Assembly: GCF_013927005.1 (NCBI RefSeq)
Contig: NZ_CP055930.1
Span: 186,001-250,000, forward strand
Length of the DNA: 64,000 bases
Direction: 5' to 3'
Source of the DNA: Enterobacter sp. RHBSTW-00175
GTDB taxonomy: Bacteria > Pseudomonadota > Gammaproteobacteria > Enterobacterales > Enterobacteriaceae
Shown here: positions 30,925 through 39,380 of the stretch, in pieces
Layout: every line of letters starts with the position of its first letter
Position numbering within the stretch: the stretch's first letter is position 1
The notes under the pieces: generated by a model
Databases searched by the model: none
The model's input: the letters and a program-made list of their open reading frames with translations, nothing else
Told to the model about the DNA's origin: nothing
Position numbers and translations under genes: made by a program

Positions 30925-32202
30925 ATGAAAACGAAAGTCCAACTGTCATTCATGATGTTTGTTGAATGGTTTATCTGGGGCGCGTGGTTTGTGCCGCTGT
31001 GGCTTTGGCTGAGCAAAAGCGGCTTTAGCGCCGGGGAAATTGGCTGGTCTTACGCCTGTACCGCGATCGCCGCGATCCTCTCGCCGATTCTTGTCGGCTC
31101 GTTAACCGACCGCTTCTTTGCCGCCCAGAAAGTGCTGGCGGTGCTGATGTTTGCCGGGGCTGTGCTGATGTACTTCGCCGCGCAGCAGACCCAGTTCGCC
31201 ACCTTTTTCCCGCTGCTGCTGGCGTATTCCCTGACCTATATGCCCACCATCGCCCTGACCAACAGTATCGCCTTCTCTAACGTGGACGATGTGGAGGCCG
31301 ATTTCCCGCGCATCCGCGTGATGGGCACTATCGGCTGGATCGCCTCCGGCCTGGCCTGCGGTTTTCTGCCACAAATGATGGGCTATAGCGACATCTCTGA
31401 TACCAACATCCCGCTGCTGATGACCGCCGCCAGTTCCGCGCTGCTTGGCGTGTTTGCGCTGTTTCTGCCGAATACGCCACCGAAGAGCACCGGCAAGCTG
31501 GGCATCAAAGTGATGCTGGGGCTTGATGCGCTGATCCTGTTGCGCGACAAGAACTTTCTGGTGTTCTTCTTCTGCTCGTTCCTGTTCGCGATGCCGCTGG
31601 CGTTTTACTACATCTTCGCCAACGGGTATCTCACCGAAGTGGGCATGAAAAACGCCACCGGCTGGATGACGCTCGGCCAGTTCTCTGAAATCTTCTTTAT
31701 GCTGGCGCTGCCATTCTTCACCAAACGCTTTGGTATTAAGAAGGTATTACTTCTGGGGCTTATCACCGCCGCAGTCCGCTATGGTTTCTTTGTGTACGGC
31801 GGCGCCGAGCAATACTTCACTTACGCCCTGTTGTTCCTCGGTATTCTGCTGCACGGCGTGAGCTATGACTTCTATTACGTAACCGCGTACATCTACGTTG
31901 ATAAAAAAGCGCCCGCGCATATGCGTACTGCCGCGCAGGGTTTGATCACGCTGTGCTGTCAGGGCTTTGGTAGCCTGCTGGGTTACCGCCTGGGCGGTGT
32001 GATGATGGAAAAAATGTTCGCATACAAAGAGCCAGTGAACGGGCTGACCTTCAACTGGGCCGGAATGTGGGCATTTGGTGGGATCATGATTGCCGTGATC
32101 GCCGTGATGTTTATGCTGTTTTTCCGCGAATCGGATAAAGAGATCACCGCAATTGAGGTGGTTGATGGCGATGCCGCGCTGACACAAGGGGAAGTGAAAT
32201 GA
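30925..32202 (+). CDS. yegT: YegT, nucleoside:H+ symporter-family transporter
   Basis: Inner-membrane MFS protein of the nucleoside-proton symporter group (NupG/XapB relatives); the substrate is unknown. 425 residues, about twelve hydrophobic helices, beginning MKTKVQLSFMMFVEWFIWGA as in E. coli YegT and NupG. First gene of yegTUV, with an ATGA overlap to yegU. The partners (an ADP-ribosylglycohydrolase-like enzyme and a PfkB kinase) suggest uptake, hydrolysis and phosphorylation of a nucleoside or glycoside. That pathway is an inference. Confidence 0.93.
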   Translation: MKTKVQLSFMMFVEWFIWGAWFVPLWLWLSKSGFSAGEIGWSYACTAIAAILSPILVGSLTDRFFAAQKVLAVLMFAGAVLMYFAAQQTQFATFFPLLLAYSLTYMPTIALTNSIAFSNVDDVEADFPRIRVMGTIGWIASGLACGFLPQMMGYSDISDTNIPLLMTAASSALLGVFALFLPNTPPKSTGKLGIKVMLGLDALILLRDKNFLVFFFCSFLFAMPLAFYYIFANGYLTEVGMKNATGWMTLGQFSEIFFMLALPFFTKRFGIKKVLLLGLITAAVRYGFFVYGGAEQYFTYALLFLGILLHGVSYDFYYVTAYIYVDKKAPAHMRTAAQGLITLCCQGFGSLLGYRLGGVMMEKMFAYKEPVNGLTFNWAGMWAFGGIMIAVIAVMFMLFFRESDKEITAIEVVDGDAALTQGEVK

Positions 32203-33203
32203 AACACGAACGTGTTCTCGGGGCTCTTTACGGGCAGGCGTTAGGGGATGCGATGGGGATGCCATCGGAGCTGTGGCCAAGAAGCCGTGTAAAAGCCCAC
32301 TTCGGCTGGATAGACCGCTTCTTACCAGGGCCGGCCGAGAACAACGCGGCCTGCTATTTTGACCGGGCAGAGTTTACCGATGACACCTCAATGGCACTGT
32401 GCCTGGCCGATGCGATTATCGAATGCGACGGGCAGATCAATGCTGATGTCATCGGCAGACATATTCTGCACTGGGCCGAGTCGTTCGACGCGTTTAACAA
32501 AAACGTGCTTGGCCCAACGTCCAAAATCGCGCTGAATGCCATCCGCGACGGTAAACCGGTGAGTGCGCTTGAGAACAACGGCGTAACCAACGGCGCGGCC
32601 ATGCGCGCATCCCCGCTGGGATGTTTGCTGCCCGCTACCCGTCTTGAGCACTTTGTCGAACAGGTGGCGCTGGCGTCCAGCCCCACGCATAAATCTGACC
32701 TCGCGATTGCCGGAGCGGTGGTGATTGCCTGGGCGATTTCGCGTGCCATTGATGGTGAGCGCTGGCAAAACATTGTTGATGCCCTGCCCGGCATCGCCCG
32801 TTACGCCCAGGAAGCGAAGCCCACCACATTCAGCGCTTCTCTGGCCGCACGTATCGAACTGGCGCTGCACACCGTGCGTACTGCAAAGGGGATCGAGTCC
32901 GCCAGCGAGCAGGTTTATCAACTCGTCGGGGCGGGCACCAGTACCATTGAATCTGTTCCGGCAGCCATTGCGATGGTTGAACTGGCTGGAACCGATCCGA
33001 ACCGCTGCGCCATTTTATGTGCCAACCTGGGCGGTGATACTGACACCATCGGGGCGATGGCAACGGCCATCTGTGGCGCGCTGCATGGCGTGCAGGCGAT
33101 TGATCCGGCGCTTAAGGATGAACTCGATGCCGTTAACCAGCTCGACTTTGGTCATTACTGCGAAAAATTACTGCACTACCGGGAGCAAAGGGAGGGTGTA
33201 TGA
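32199..33203 (+). CDS. yegU: YegU, ADP-ribosylglycohydrolase-family enzyme
   Basis: Member of the ADP-ribosylglycohydrolase/DraG fold, cytosolic, substrate not established. 334 residues. Metal-binding motifs are present: GALYGQALGDAMGMPSE near residue 8, TDDTSMALCLAD near 59 and GGDTDTIGAMATAICGA near 277, all with the aspartates that hold two magnesium ions. It overlaps yegT and yegV by four bases each (ATGA). It probably cleaves an N- or O-glycosidic bond in whatever YegT imports. Confidence 0.94.
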   Translation: MKHERVLGALYGQALGDAMGMPSELWPRSRVKAHFGWIDRFLPGPAENNAACYFDRAEFTDDTSMALCLADAIIECDGQINADVIGRHILHWAESFDAFNKNVLGPTSKIALNAIRDGKPVSALENNGVTNGAAMRASPLGCLLPATRLEHFVEQVALASSPTHKSDLAIAGAVVIAWAISRAIDGERWQNIVDALPGIARYAQEAKPTTFSASLAARIELALHTVRTAKGIESASEQVYQLVGAGTSTIESVPAAIAMVELAGTDPNRCAILCANLGGDTDTIGAMATAICGALHGVQAIDPALKDELDAVNQLDFGHYCEKLLHYREQREGV

Positions 33204-34156
33204 CGTCAGATTTTGCCCGTCACCTTGAGACATTACAGGCTACACGCCCGGTAACGGTACTGGGCGCGGCAGTGATTGACGTCATTGCTGATGCCTACGC
33301 CCTGCCGTGGCGCGGGTGTGATATCGAGCTAAAACAGCAGGGCGTGAACATTGGCGGCTGTGCGCTGAACATTGCCATTGCGCTGAAACGACTTGGCATT
33401 ACCGCGCAAAACGCACTGCCCGTCGGCCACGGCGTATGGGCAGATATCATCCGTAACGCGATGGCAAAACAGGATCTGCACAGCGCGGTGGAAGCCGAAA
33501 CAGGCGACAACGGCTGGTGTCTGGCGCTGGTCGAGCCTGACGGTGAACGCACGTTTATGTCGTTCAGCGGCGTGGAAAACCAGTGGCAGCAACCCTGGCT
33601 GGATGCGCTCAGCGTACCGCCCGCAAGTCTGGTGTATTTATCCGGCTACCAGCTGGCGTCACCCTGCGGCAAGCTGCTCACGACATGGCTGGAAGGCCTG
33701 CATAACGTGACTGCGTTTATCGACTTTGGCCCGCGCATTGCCGATATTCCCGACGCGCTGATGGCACGCATTATGGCCCGTCAGCCTATCGTATCCCTGA
33801 ATCGCCAGGAGGCGGACATTGCCGCCGAAAGGTTTGGCATGGATCCGGAGTCATTTGGCGCGCAATGGCAAAAGCGGTTCGCCTCAGCGCTGATCGTGCG
33901 TCACGATAAAGACGGTGCCGGGTATTTTAACGGGGAAGAGAGCGGGTATGTTCCAGCCTTTCCTGCCACGGTGGTGGACACCATCGGCGCGGGCGATAGT
34001 CATGCAGGCGGTACGCTTGCCGGGCTGGCTGCGGGATGGAGTCTGGCCGACGCGGTGCAGCTTGGCAACGCGGTCGCGGCATGGGTGGTCAGCCATCGGG
34101 GCGGCGATTGCGCCCCTACGCGGGACGCGTTACTCCTCGCACACAAAGACGTATAG
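33200..34156 (+). CDS. yegV: YegV, PfkB-family sugar kinase
   Basis: Ribokinase-like kinase for a sugar or nucleoside, substrate unknown. 318 residues. The N-terminal NIGGCALNIAIALKRLG and the C-terminal signature VDTIGAGDSHAGGTLAGL, with the catalytic aspartate, are intact. Third gene of yegTUV. Its 3' end overlaps the end of convergent yegW by 27 bases. Confidence 0.94.
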   Translation: MTSDFARHLETLQATRPVTVLGAAVIDVIADAYALPWRGCDIELKQQGVNIGGCALNIAIALKRLGITAQNALPVGHGVWADIIRNAMAKQDLHSAVEAETGDNGWCLALVEPDGERTFMSFSGVENQWQQPWLDALSVPPASLVYLSGYQLASPCGKLLTTWLEGLHNVTAFIDFGPRIADIPDALMARIMARQPIVSLNRQEADIAAERFGMDPESFGAQWQKRFASALIVRHDKDGAGYFNGEESGYVPAFPATVVDTIGAGDSHAGGTLAGLAAGWSLADAVQLGNAVAAWVVSHRGGDCAPTRDALLLAHKDV

Positions 34157-34876
34157 ATCGCTTCGACAATAGCTGATGCTGTACTCAATGGGCCGGTGTT
34201 GTTGGTCAAGCGCAACCTGCTTTATCACCAGCACCGGTATTTTATCGTCCATTTTGATATGCGCCTGAAATTCGCTGTCTGGCATCCGGGCACTAACGCG
34301 GGAACGGGTGCGCTGCGGGAAGATATTCTGACTGCGGAAATAATCATACAGCGAGATGCCAATCGCATCCGGGTCGTGAATTAATCCCACCGGAACCCAG
34401 GACTCCTCAATCGAAACGGCGTCGTCATCCACGTAACGAATACGTTTAAGTAAGAAGACATCGCTTTGCGGCGCGAGTGATAATTGGCTGGCGACCTCTT
34501 CCGGGCATTTCACCACCCGCTTGTTGACCCACAGCGTATTGGGCTTTTTCCCGCGTAACACCACCTGCTGAGAAAATCCACGCGCCTCTTTGAGGGAATA
34601 TTCAAAGATATTATTAATTTGCGTGCCATAACCCCGGGCGCGGGTGACCACGCCCTCTTCTTCCAGCGCCTGCATCGCTTTACGCACAGTGATGCGCGAT
34701 ACCCCGGTCAGCTGGCTCAGGTCGCGCTCACCCGGCAAAATATTCCCGTGTTCCAGCACGCCACTACGCACGGCGTTTTTGACCGTTTCGGCAAACTTAA
34801 GATACAGCGGCGTGTTGTCCGGCGCGGCGATCCGTTCGTTAAGCTGCTCGATTAACCGGGTATGCGCTTGTTCCAT
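34130..34876 (-). CDS. yegW: YegW, GntR/HutC-family regulator
   Basis: Transcription factor with an N-terminal GntR winged helix (LPGERDLSQLTGVSRITVRK, about residues 45-65) and a C-terminal UTRA ligand-binding domain (about 95-240). I start it at the ATG at 34876 (MEQAHTRLIEQLNERIA), giving 248 residues as in E. coli; the longer frame upstream has no homology. It lies tail-to-tail with yegV and probably controls yegTUV in response to a related metabolite, which is inferred. In E. coli yegX lies between yegW and thiD; here it is absent and thiD ends 41 bases upstream. Confidence 0.94.
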   Translation of the reverse strand: MEQAHTRLIEQLNERIAAPDNTPLYLKFAETVKNAVRSGVLEHGNILPGERDLSQLTGVSRITVRKAMQALEEEGVVTRARGYGTQINNIFEYSLKEARGFSQQVVLRGKKPNTLWVNKRVVKCPEEVASQLSLAPQSDVFLLKRIRYVDDDAVSIEESWVPVGLIHDPDAIGISLYDYFRSQNIFPQRTRSRVSARMPDSEFQAHIKMDDKIPVLVIKQVALDQQHRPIEYSISYCRSDLYVFVCEE

Positions 34877-34917
34877 CTGTGTTTTCTCAGGCGTGGTGTT
34901 TCCTGTCAGTATACGGC

Positions 34918-35718
34918 TTACCACCATGCATGAAAATGATGAACCGGCCCAATACCGTGACCCACTTCCAGAGTATCGGCTTTTGCCAGTGCCGCAGAGA
35001 GCCAGGTTTTGGCCTCCTGCACCGTATCGGCCCAGGAGTTATGTCGCGGGCGCAGTGCCGCCAGCGCCGCCGAGAGTGTACAGCCTGTACCGTGCGTGTT
35101 TTTGGTCTGTACCCTGGGCGCGGTAAACCGCATTTCTCCGTCACGGGTAAAGAGCCAGTCCGGGCTTTCGGCATCATCAAGATGGCCGCCTTTCATCAGC
35201 ACCGCGCCACAGCCCATGGCCAGCAGCGCCCTGCCCTGCTCTTTCATCTCGCGTTCATTCCGCGCGTGCGGCGCATTCAGCAGCGTTGCGGCTTCTGGCA
35301 GGTTAGGCGTGATCAGCGCTACCTGCGGGAGCAGTTTTTGTCGCAGGGTCTCGACAGCAGAAACAGAAAGCAGCGGATCGCCACTTTTGGCCAGCATCAC
35401 GGTATCGAGCACCACGTTTTGTATCTGGTAGCGTTTAAGCCGTTCAGCCACCGCTTCAACAATATCTGTTTCCGCCAGCATCCCGATTTTTGTGGTATCG
35501 ATGCGCACATCGCTGAACACCGAGTCCAGCTGTGCCGCGACAAAATCGGGTTCAATACGATAAACCGATTGTACGCCGCGTGTATTTTGCGCCACCAGAG
35601 CAGTGATCACCGAACAGCCATAGGCTCCCAGCGCTGAGAAGGTTTTCAGATCGGCCTGAATACCCGCGCCGCCGCTTGGATCGGTGCCGGCAATGGTCAG
35701 TGCATTAATTCGCTTCAT
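34918..35718 (-). CDS. thiD: HMP/HMP-phosphate kinase
   Basis: Phosphorylates hydroxymethylpyrimidine and its phosphate to HMP-pyrophosphate for thiamine synthesis and salvage. 266 residues. N-terminal [20 protein letters not shown] and C-terminal [17 protein letters not shown] are the signature motifs. It overlaps thiM by four bases (ATGA), and a strong GGAGG site lies within the thiM end, so the two are translated from one TPP-controlled mRNA. Confidence 0.97.
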   Translation of the reverse strand: MKRINALTIAGTDPSGGAGIQADLKTFSALGAYGCSVITALVAQNTRGVQSVYRIEPDFVAAQLDSVFSDVRIDTTKIGMLAETDIVEAVAERLKRYQIQNVVLDTVMLAKSGDPLLSVSAVETLRQKLLPQVALITPNLPEAATLLNAPHARNEREMKEQGRALLAMGCGAVLMKGGHLDDAESPDWLFTRDGEMRFTAPRVQTKNTHGTGCTLSAALAALRPRHNSWADTVQEAKTWLSAALAKADTLEVGHGIGPVHHFHAWW

Positions 35719-36485
35719 ACCTGTTCCTCCAGGGTGTAGAGCGCATCGAGAAACACACTGGCAAAGCTACCCGGGCCGCGAGAATGCCTGATGGCGACCG
35801 TTCCTGCGCGCTTCATAAAGCCACAGGCTGCCGCCACGTTATCCAGCCGGTCTCCAGGCAATGAACAACTGGCGGCCACCACAGCCGAAAGCGCACATCC
35901 GGTTCCCACAACGCGCGTCATTAGGGGATCACCCCCTGTCACCGTATGGGTTCGTAGCCCGTCAGTCACATAATCGACTTCCCCGGTGACCACGACGATG
36001 GCATTAGTCTGTCGTGCCAGCGCCTGCGCCGCGGGCAGTGCGCTTGAGGCCGTGTCGGTGGTATCTACGCCACGGCCCCCGGCGCTCATTCCGGCAAGCG
36101 CCAGAATTTCCGAGGCATTACCGCGAATAGCGGCAGGTTTAAGCGTGAGGATTTGATGGCAAAAACGGGTGCGGAACGTCAGCGCGCCGACCGCAACCGG
36201 GTCGAGCGTCCAGGGTTTACCTGCGGCAACGGCGCTCTCTATCGCCCGGCGCATCGACTGCGCGCGGGGGGCGGTAAGCGTGCCGACATTAATCAGCAAT
36301 GCATCTGCAAAAGTAGCGAACTGTTCAGCTTCTTCCGCTTCAATGACCATCGCCGGAGAAGCACCAAGCGCCAGCAGCACGTTAGCGGTAAAAGTTTGCA
36401 CGACATCGTTAGTCATGCAGTGCGTGAGCGGGGAACGGGTTCGGAACTGATGTAAAACGTGTAAGTCGAGCAGGTCAGGCTGCAT
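35715..36485 (-). CDS. thiM: Hydroxyethylthiazole kinase
   Basis: Phosphorylates hydroxyethylthiazole in thiamine salvage. 256 residues, slightly shorter than the E. coli protein. [15 protein letters not shown] (substrate region), [11 protein letters not shown] and the ATP motif [16 protein letters not shown] are intact. The ATG has an AGGAGC site. It is the first gene after the TPP riboswitch, which is therefore expected to shut it off when thiamine pyrophosphate is plentiful. Confidence 0.97.
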   Translation of the reverse strand: MQPDLLDLHVLHQFRTRSPLTHCMTNDVVQTFTANVLLALGASPAMVIEAEEAEQFATFADALLINVGTLTAPRAQSMRRAIESAVAAGKPWTLDPVAVGALTFRTRFCHQILTLKPAAIRGNASEILALAGMSAGGRGVDTTDTASSALPAAQALARQTNAIVVVTGEVDYVTDGLRTHTVTGGDPLMTRVVGTGCALSAVVAASCSLPGDRLDNVAAACGFMKRAGTVAIRHSRGPGSFASVFLDALYTLEEQV

Positions 36486-36521
36486 GGTGTCGCTCCTGCC
36501 TTGCGTGAAGAAGCGATGACC

Positions 36522-36612
36522 GGGAAGGCATCTGACTTCCCTACGCTGGCATTATCCAGATCAGGTAATACGGGTATTTCTCAGCCTTCATCGAAGAAGG
36601 GCACCCCGAGTC
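36522..36612 (-). promoter_or_regulatory. TPP riboswitch (THI element) of thiMD
   Basis: On the minus strand, ACTCGGGGTGCCC (36599-36611), CTGAGA near 36582 and the thi box ACCTGATCTGGATAATGCC followed by AGCGTAGGGA (36538-36564) are the conserved parts of the TPP aptamer. A following hairpin, GGGAAG and CTTCCC (36522-36541), overlaps the aptamer end and is the likely expression platform. It is 37 bases from the thiM start, so control of translation as in E. coli thiM is likely. Confidence 0.97.
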
Positions 36613-37052
36613 AAATTACACAAAATAATGTAACAGAGGCAGACTAAGGTAAGCTGCACGCAATAGCAAGCCCTGCCCCTTTCAACATCCCCAGCGATAC
36701 CCACGCTAAACAATCAAATTTTTATCCATTATTTTTTGCCGCAACTATTTTTAAATGCATACATTTAATGTTATTGATTTATGAGTAATTAAACGCTCAG
36801 CCGGATTTACCCCGCTTGTACACCACTCATAAATATCCATTAAAAACAATAAATTACAACAATAATATTCATATAGTCATGGGCTTATCTAATAGTATCA
36901 AATGTGATCTACATCAAAATGATGTCAGTCCTGATATTGGATAGTTGTCCTCCGTAACCAGTGTCGCTACTAAAGAAACGCATACTAAAATAAGCTCTAC
37001 GAAAATTCATAACATTTACGATATTCCTTAATCGCCATATTGATACTGTTCG
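36613..37052. other. AT-rich intergenic region upstream of the small ORF
   Basis: About 440 bases without a supported gene, AT-rich from 36710 to 36900, containing the FNR/CRP palindrome at 36903. In E. coli rcnR and rcnA lie downstream of thiM; neither is present here. A promoter for the thiM transcript should start just to the right of 36612 on the minus strand. Confidence 0.5.
36903..36918 (+). promoter_or_regulatory. Strong FNR/CRP-type palindrome
   Basis: The sequence TGTGATCTACATCAAA reads as GTGAT-N4-ATCAA, 9 of 10 with the FNR consensus TTGAT-N4-ATCAA. It also reads as TGTGA-N6-TCAAA, 9 of 10 with CRP. It sits in an AT-rich intergenic region 150 bases before a 33-codon ORF and 309 before a lipoprotein gene. 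FNR is the better fit to the inner half-sites. The target is not certain. Confidence 0.6.
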
Positions 37053-37154
37053 ATGAAATTAATTATATATAGCGCAATAGTTTCTTTGTGCCTGGTCGCG
37101 ACGGGCATTTTTATTGGCATGATTTATTTTACGCAAATAAACCAGTGCTTATAG
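37053..37154 (+). CDS. Possible 33-residue membrane peptide
   Basis: ATG to TAG encodes a 33-residue chain: a short basic start (MKLIIYS), a continuous hydrophobic stretch to about residue 26 and a polar end (FTQINQCL). The shape is that of the small single-helix membrane proteins of enterobacteria. No good ribosome site is visible, and I do not recognise the family. It lies between the FNR/CRP palindrome and the lipoprotein gene on the same strand. It could be chance; support is topology and position only. Confidence 0.35.
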   Translation: MKLIIYSAIVSLCLVATGIFIGMIYFTQINQCL

Positions 37155-37211
37155 TTGTCAGGTAAATAAACGAATTGACTCTGTGTCGTTTTCAATAATC
37201 AAGGTCATATA

Positions 37212-37673
37212 ATGAAAAAATTAGTGATGATAGCCGTGGCCCTTTCAACGCTGGCAGGTTGTACAGCCCAGGCGGATCGGATGGCGAAATGCGAAGCGCA
37301 GGGCATCAGCCGCGATACCTGCTACCTTGCCGAGCAAAACCGTACGGCAGCGGTAAACGCAGCGGCTGAAAAGCAAGCAATGGAGAATGCCGCAGCAGCG
37401 GTACAACATGCGCAAGAAGCCAAGATCCACGATCCCATGCGTGAAGCCTCGTTCTCATCGAACGGACTTAATGCCACTATTTCGAACGGCTTTTTTAGCG
37501 CAACGGTTAATGGCAAAAAAGCGACCGTTAAACGCTTAAATGCAAATTTTTATGAAATACATGGTAACGGATTTGTTATATCCATTAGCCTTGATGAGAA
37601 CGGTATTACGGATGCTTCGTGGAATAAAACCAAAGGACGCGAGCACGGACTTTTACAGGTGACACAGAAATAA
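37212..37673 (+). CDS. Uncharacterised lipoprotein
   Basis: 153 residues. A type II signal with lipobox LAGC (cysteine at 17) follows MKKLVMIAVALST, so it should be a lipid-anchored envelope protein. After the anchor comes an Ala/Gln-rich, likely helical segment (about 45-75, ENAAAAVQHAQEAK). A compact C-terminal part, about 85-150, has alternating beta-like sequence (SSNGLNATISNGFFSATVNG). The residue after Cys17 is Thr, not Asp, so outer-membrane sorting is expected. I do not recognise the family. Single gene with its own terminator right after the stop; the upstream palindrome at 36903 may control it. Confidence 0.8.
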   Translation: MKKLVMIAVALSTLAGCTAQADRMAKCEAQGISRDTCYLAEQNRTAAVNAAAEKQAMENAAAAVQHAQEAKIHDPMREASFSSNGLNATISNGFFSATVNGKKATVKRLNANFYEIHGNGFVISISLDENGITDASWNKTKGREHGLLQVTQK

Positions 37674-37681
37674 CGAAGCGG

Positions 37682-37703
37682 AGGAGGCAATAAGCCTCCT
37701 TTT
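37682..37703 (+). terminator. Rho-independent terminator of the lipoprotein gene
   Basis: AGGAGGC, loop AATAA, GCCTCCT, then TTT: seven base pairs and a short T run, nine bases after the stop at 37673. Confidence 0.8.
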
Positions 37704-37872
37704 CCAGCAAAAAAAGGCACGATTTGTAACACTCTCCCCCCGACTTTTACGGTCACAGCGAAGTCAGCGTAACGTGCTGTTTTTATTACCCGGAACTCAC
37801 TACTTTCATTCTCAAAACGAGGATATTCCTCCCCCTGAGCGCCATGTAACAAAACAGTAAACAAATTAACCA

Positions 37873-37901
37873 TTGAGCCCCGTGGCAAAAGGCTCTATAT
37901 T
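37873..37901 (+). promoter_or_regulatory. Sigma-70 promoter of dat-ddc
   Basis: TTGAGC (37873-37878), a 17-base spacer, and TATATT (37896-37901): close matches to the -35 and -10 hexamers, 85 bases before the dat start. No operator recognised. The remaining part of the 312-base gap after the lipoprotein gene shows no gene. Confidence 0.6.
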
Positions 37902-37985
37902 GGCGGCGTTTTTTTCAGGCCCCATCTGTTTTTTAACTTTTTATTCAATCGTGGCTCATAACGAAGCGGCGGTTGTAGGAGTGAT

Positions 37986-39362
37986 ATGATGACGGATAAA
38001 GTCCGTATTGACACCGTAGATGCCCATAAAAGCAACGAAACCTATCTGGCCCGTCAGGCCGAGTTTGAATCTAACGTCAGGAGTTATCCGCGCAAGCTGC
38101 CTTTAGCTATCACTAAAGCAGACGGCGTGTGGATCACCGATGCAGATAATAAAGAATACCTTGACTGTTTAGCAGGCGCAGGCACCCTTGCGCTTGGCCA
38201 TAACCACCCTGATGTGCTGAAAAGCATCCAAAATGTCATTACCAGCGGCTTGCCGTTACATACATTGGATCTGACTACGCCGTTGAAAGACGCGTTCTCC
38301 GAATATCTGCTGTCTCTGCTGCCTGGTCAGGGCAAAGAGTATTGCCTGCAATTCACCGGCCCATCTGGTGCTGATGCTGTTGAAGCAGCACTGAAACTGG
38401 CGAAAAAAGTTACCGGCCGTAGCGGTATCATCAGCTTCTCTGGTGGCTACCACGGTATGACTCACGGCGCACTGTCCGTGACCGGCAACCTGTCTCCGAA
38501 AGAAGCGGTTGACGGCATGATGCCAGAAGTTCAGTTCATGCCTTACCCACATCAGTACCGTTGCCCACTGGGTATCGGCGGTGAAGCGGGCGTGAAAGCG
38601 CTGACCTACTACTTCGATAACCTGATCAACGACGTAGAAAGCGGCGTGCGCAAACCTGCTGCCGTTATTCTGGAAGCGGTTCAGGGCGAAGGCGGCGTGA
38701 ACCCGGCTCCGGCTGAGTGGTTGCAGCGCATCCGTAAAGTGACTCAGGAACACGGCATTCTGCTGATCCTCGACGAAGTTCAGGCAGGCTTTGCCCGTAC
38801 AGGTAAATTCTTCGCCTTCGAACACGCAGGTATCGAGCCAGATATCATCGTGATGTCCAAAGCTGTTGGTGGCGGTCTGCCACTGGCCGTGCTCGGTATC
38901 AAAAAGCAGTTCGATGCATGGGCACCAGGTCACCACACCGGTACTTTCCGCGGCAACCAGCTGGCGATGGCAACCGGTCTGACGACGCTGAAAATCCTCA
39001 AAGACCAGAACATCGCAGGCAAAGTGGCTGCACAAGGCGAATGGCTGAAAGCACAGCTGGCTGAGCTGCAAAAACGTTATCCGGTAATCGGTCATATTCG
39101 TGGTCTGGGCATGATGATCGGTATCGAGATCGTTAAGCCACACGAAGCGGCTGACCACATGGGTTGCTACCCGGGCGATGGCGAGCTGTCTGCGCTGATT
39201 CAGAAGAAGTGCTTCGAAGCTGGTCTGATTCTGGAACGTGGCGGTCGTAACGGCATTGTGCTGCGTCTGCTGCCTTCTCTGCTGATCAGCGATGAAGAGC
39301 TGAAGATCTTCCTGGATAAATTCGAGCAGGCACTGCTTGCTGCGGGCGTTCGCCCGGCGTAA
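37986..39362 (+). CDS. dat: Diaminobutyrate-2-oxoglutarate transaminase
   Basis: PLP class III aminotransferase that makes L-2,4-diaminobutyrate from aspartate semialdehyde and glutamate, the first step to 1,3-diaminopropane. 458 residues. Typical motifs are [18 protein letters not shown] (phosphate-binding region), [26 protein letters not shown] and [13 protein letters not shown] with the PLP lysine. A strong TAGGAG site precedes the ATG pair. ddc follows 18 bases after the stop. The pair is known in Acinetobacter, Enterobacter and Vibrio; it is not part of the E. coli K-12 backbone. Confidence 0.95.
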   Translation: MMTDKVRIDTVDAHKSNETYLARQAEFESNVRSYPRKLPLAITKADGVWITDADNKEYLDCLAGAGTLALGHNHPDVLKSIQNVITSGLPLHTLDLTTPLKDAFSEYLLSLLPGQGKEYCLQFTGPSGADAVEAALKLAKKVTGRSGIISFSGGYHGMTHGALSVTGNLSPKEAVDGMMPEVQFMPYPHQYRCPLGIGGEAGVKALTYYFDNLINDVESGVRKPAAVILEAVQGEGGVNPAPAEWLQRIRKVTQEHGILLILDEVQAGFARTGKFFAFEHAGIEPDIIVMSKAVGGGLPLAVLGIKKQFDAWAPGHHTGTFRGNQLAMATGLTTLKILKDQNIAGKVAAQGEWLKAQLAELQKRYPVIGHIRGLGMMIGIEIVKPHEAADHMGCYPGDGELSALIQKKCFEAGLILERGGRNGIVLRLLPSLLISDEELKIFLDKFEQALLAAGVRPA

Positions 39363-39380
39363 CCGGAGTTATTGATTACG

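Noticed and set aside
38256..39158. 300-codon minus-strand frame opposite dat
   Set aside because: Shadow of the highly conserved dat gene; no ribosome site and no family resemblance.
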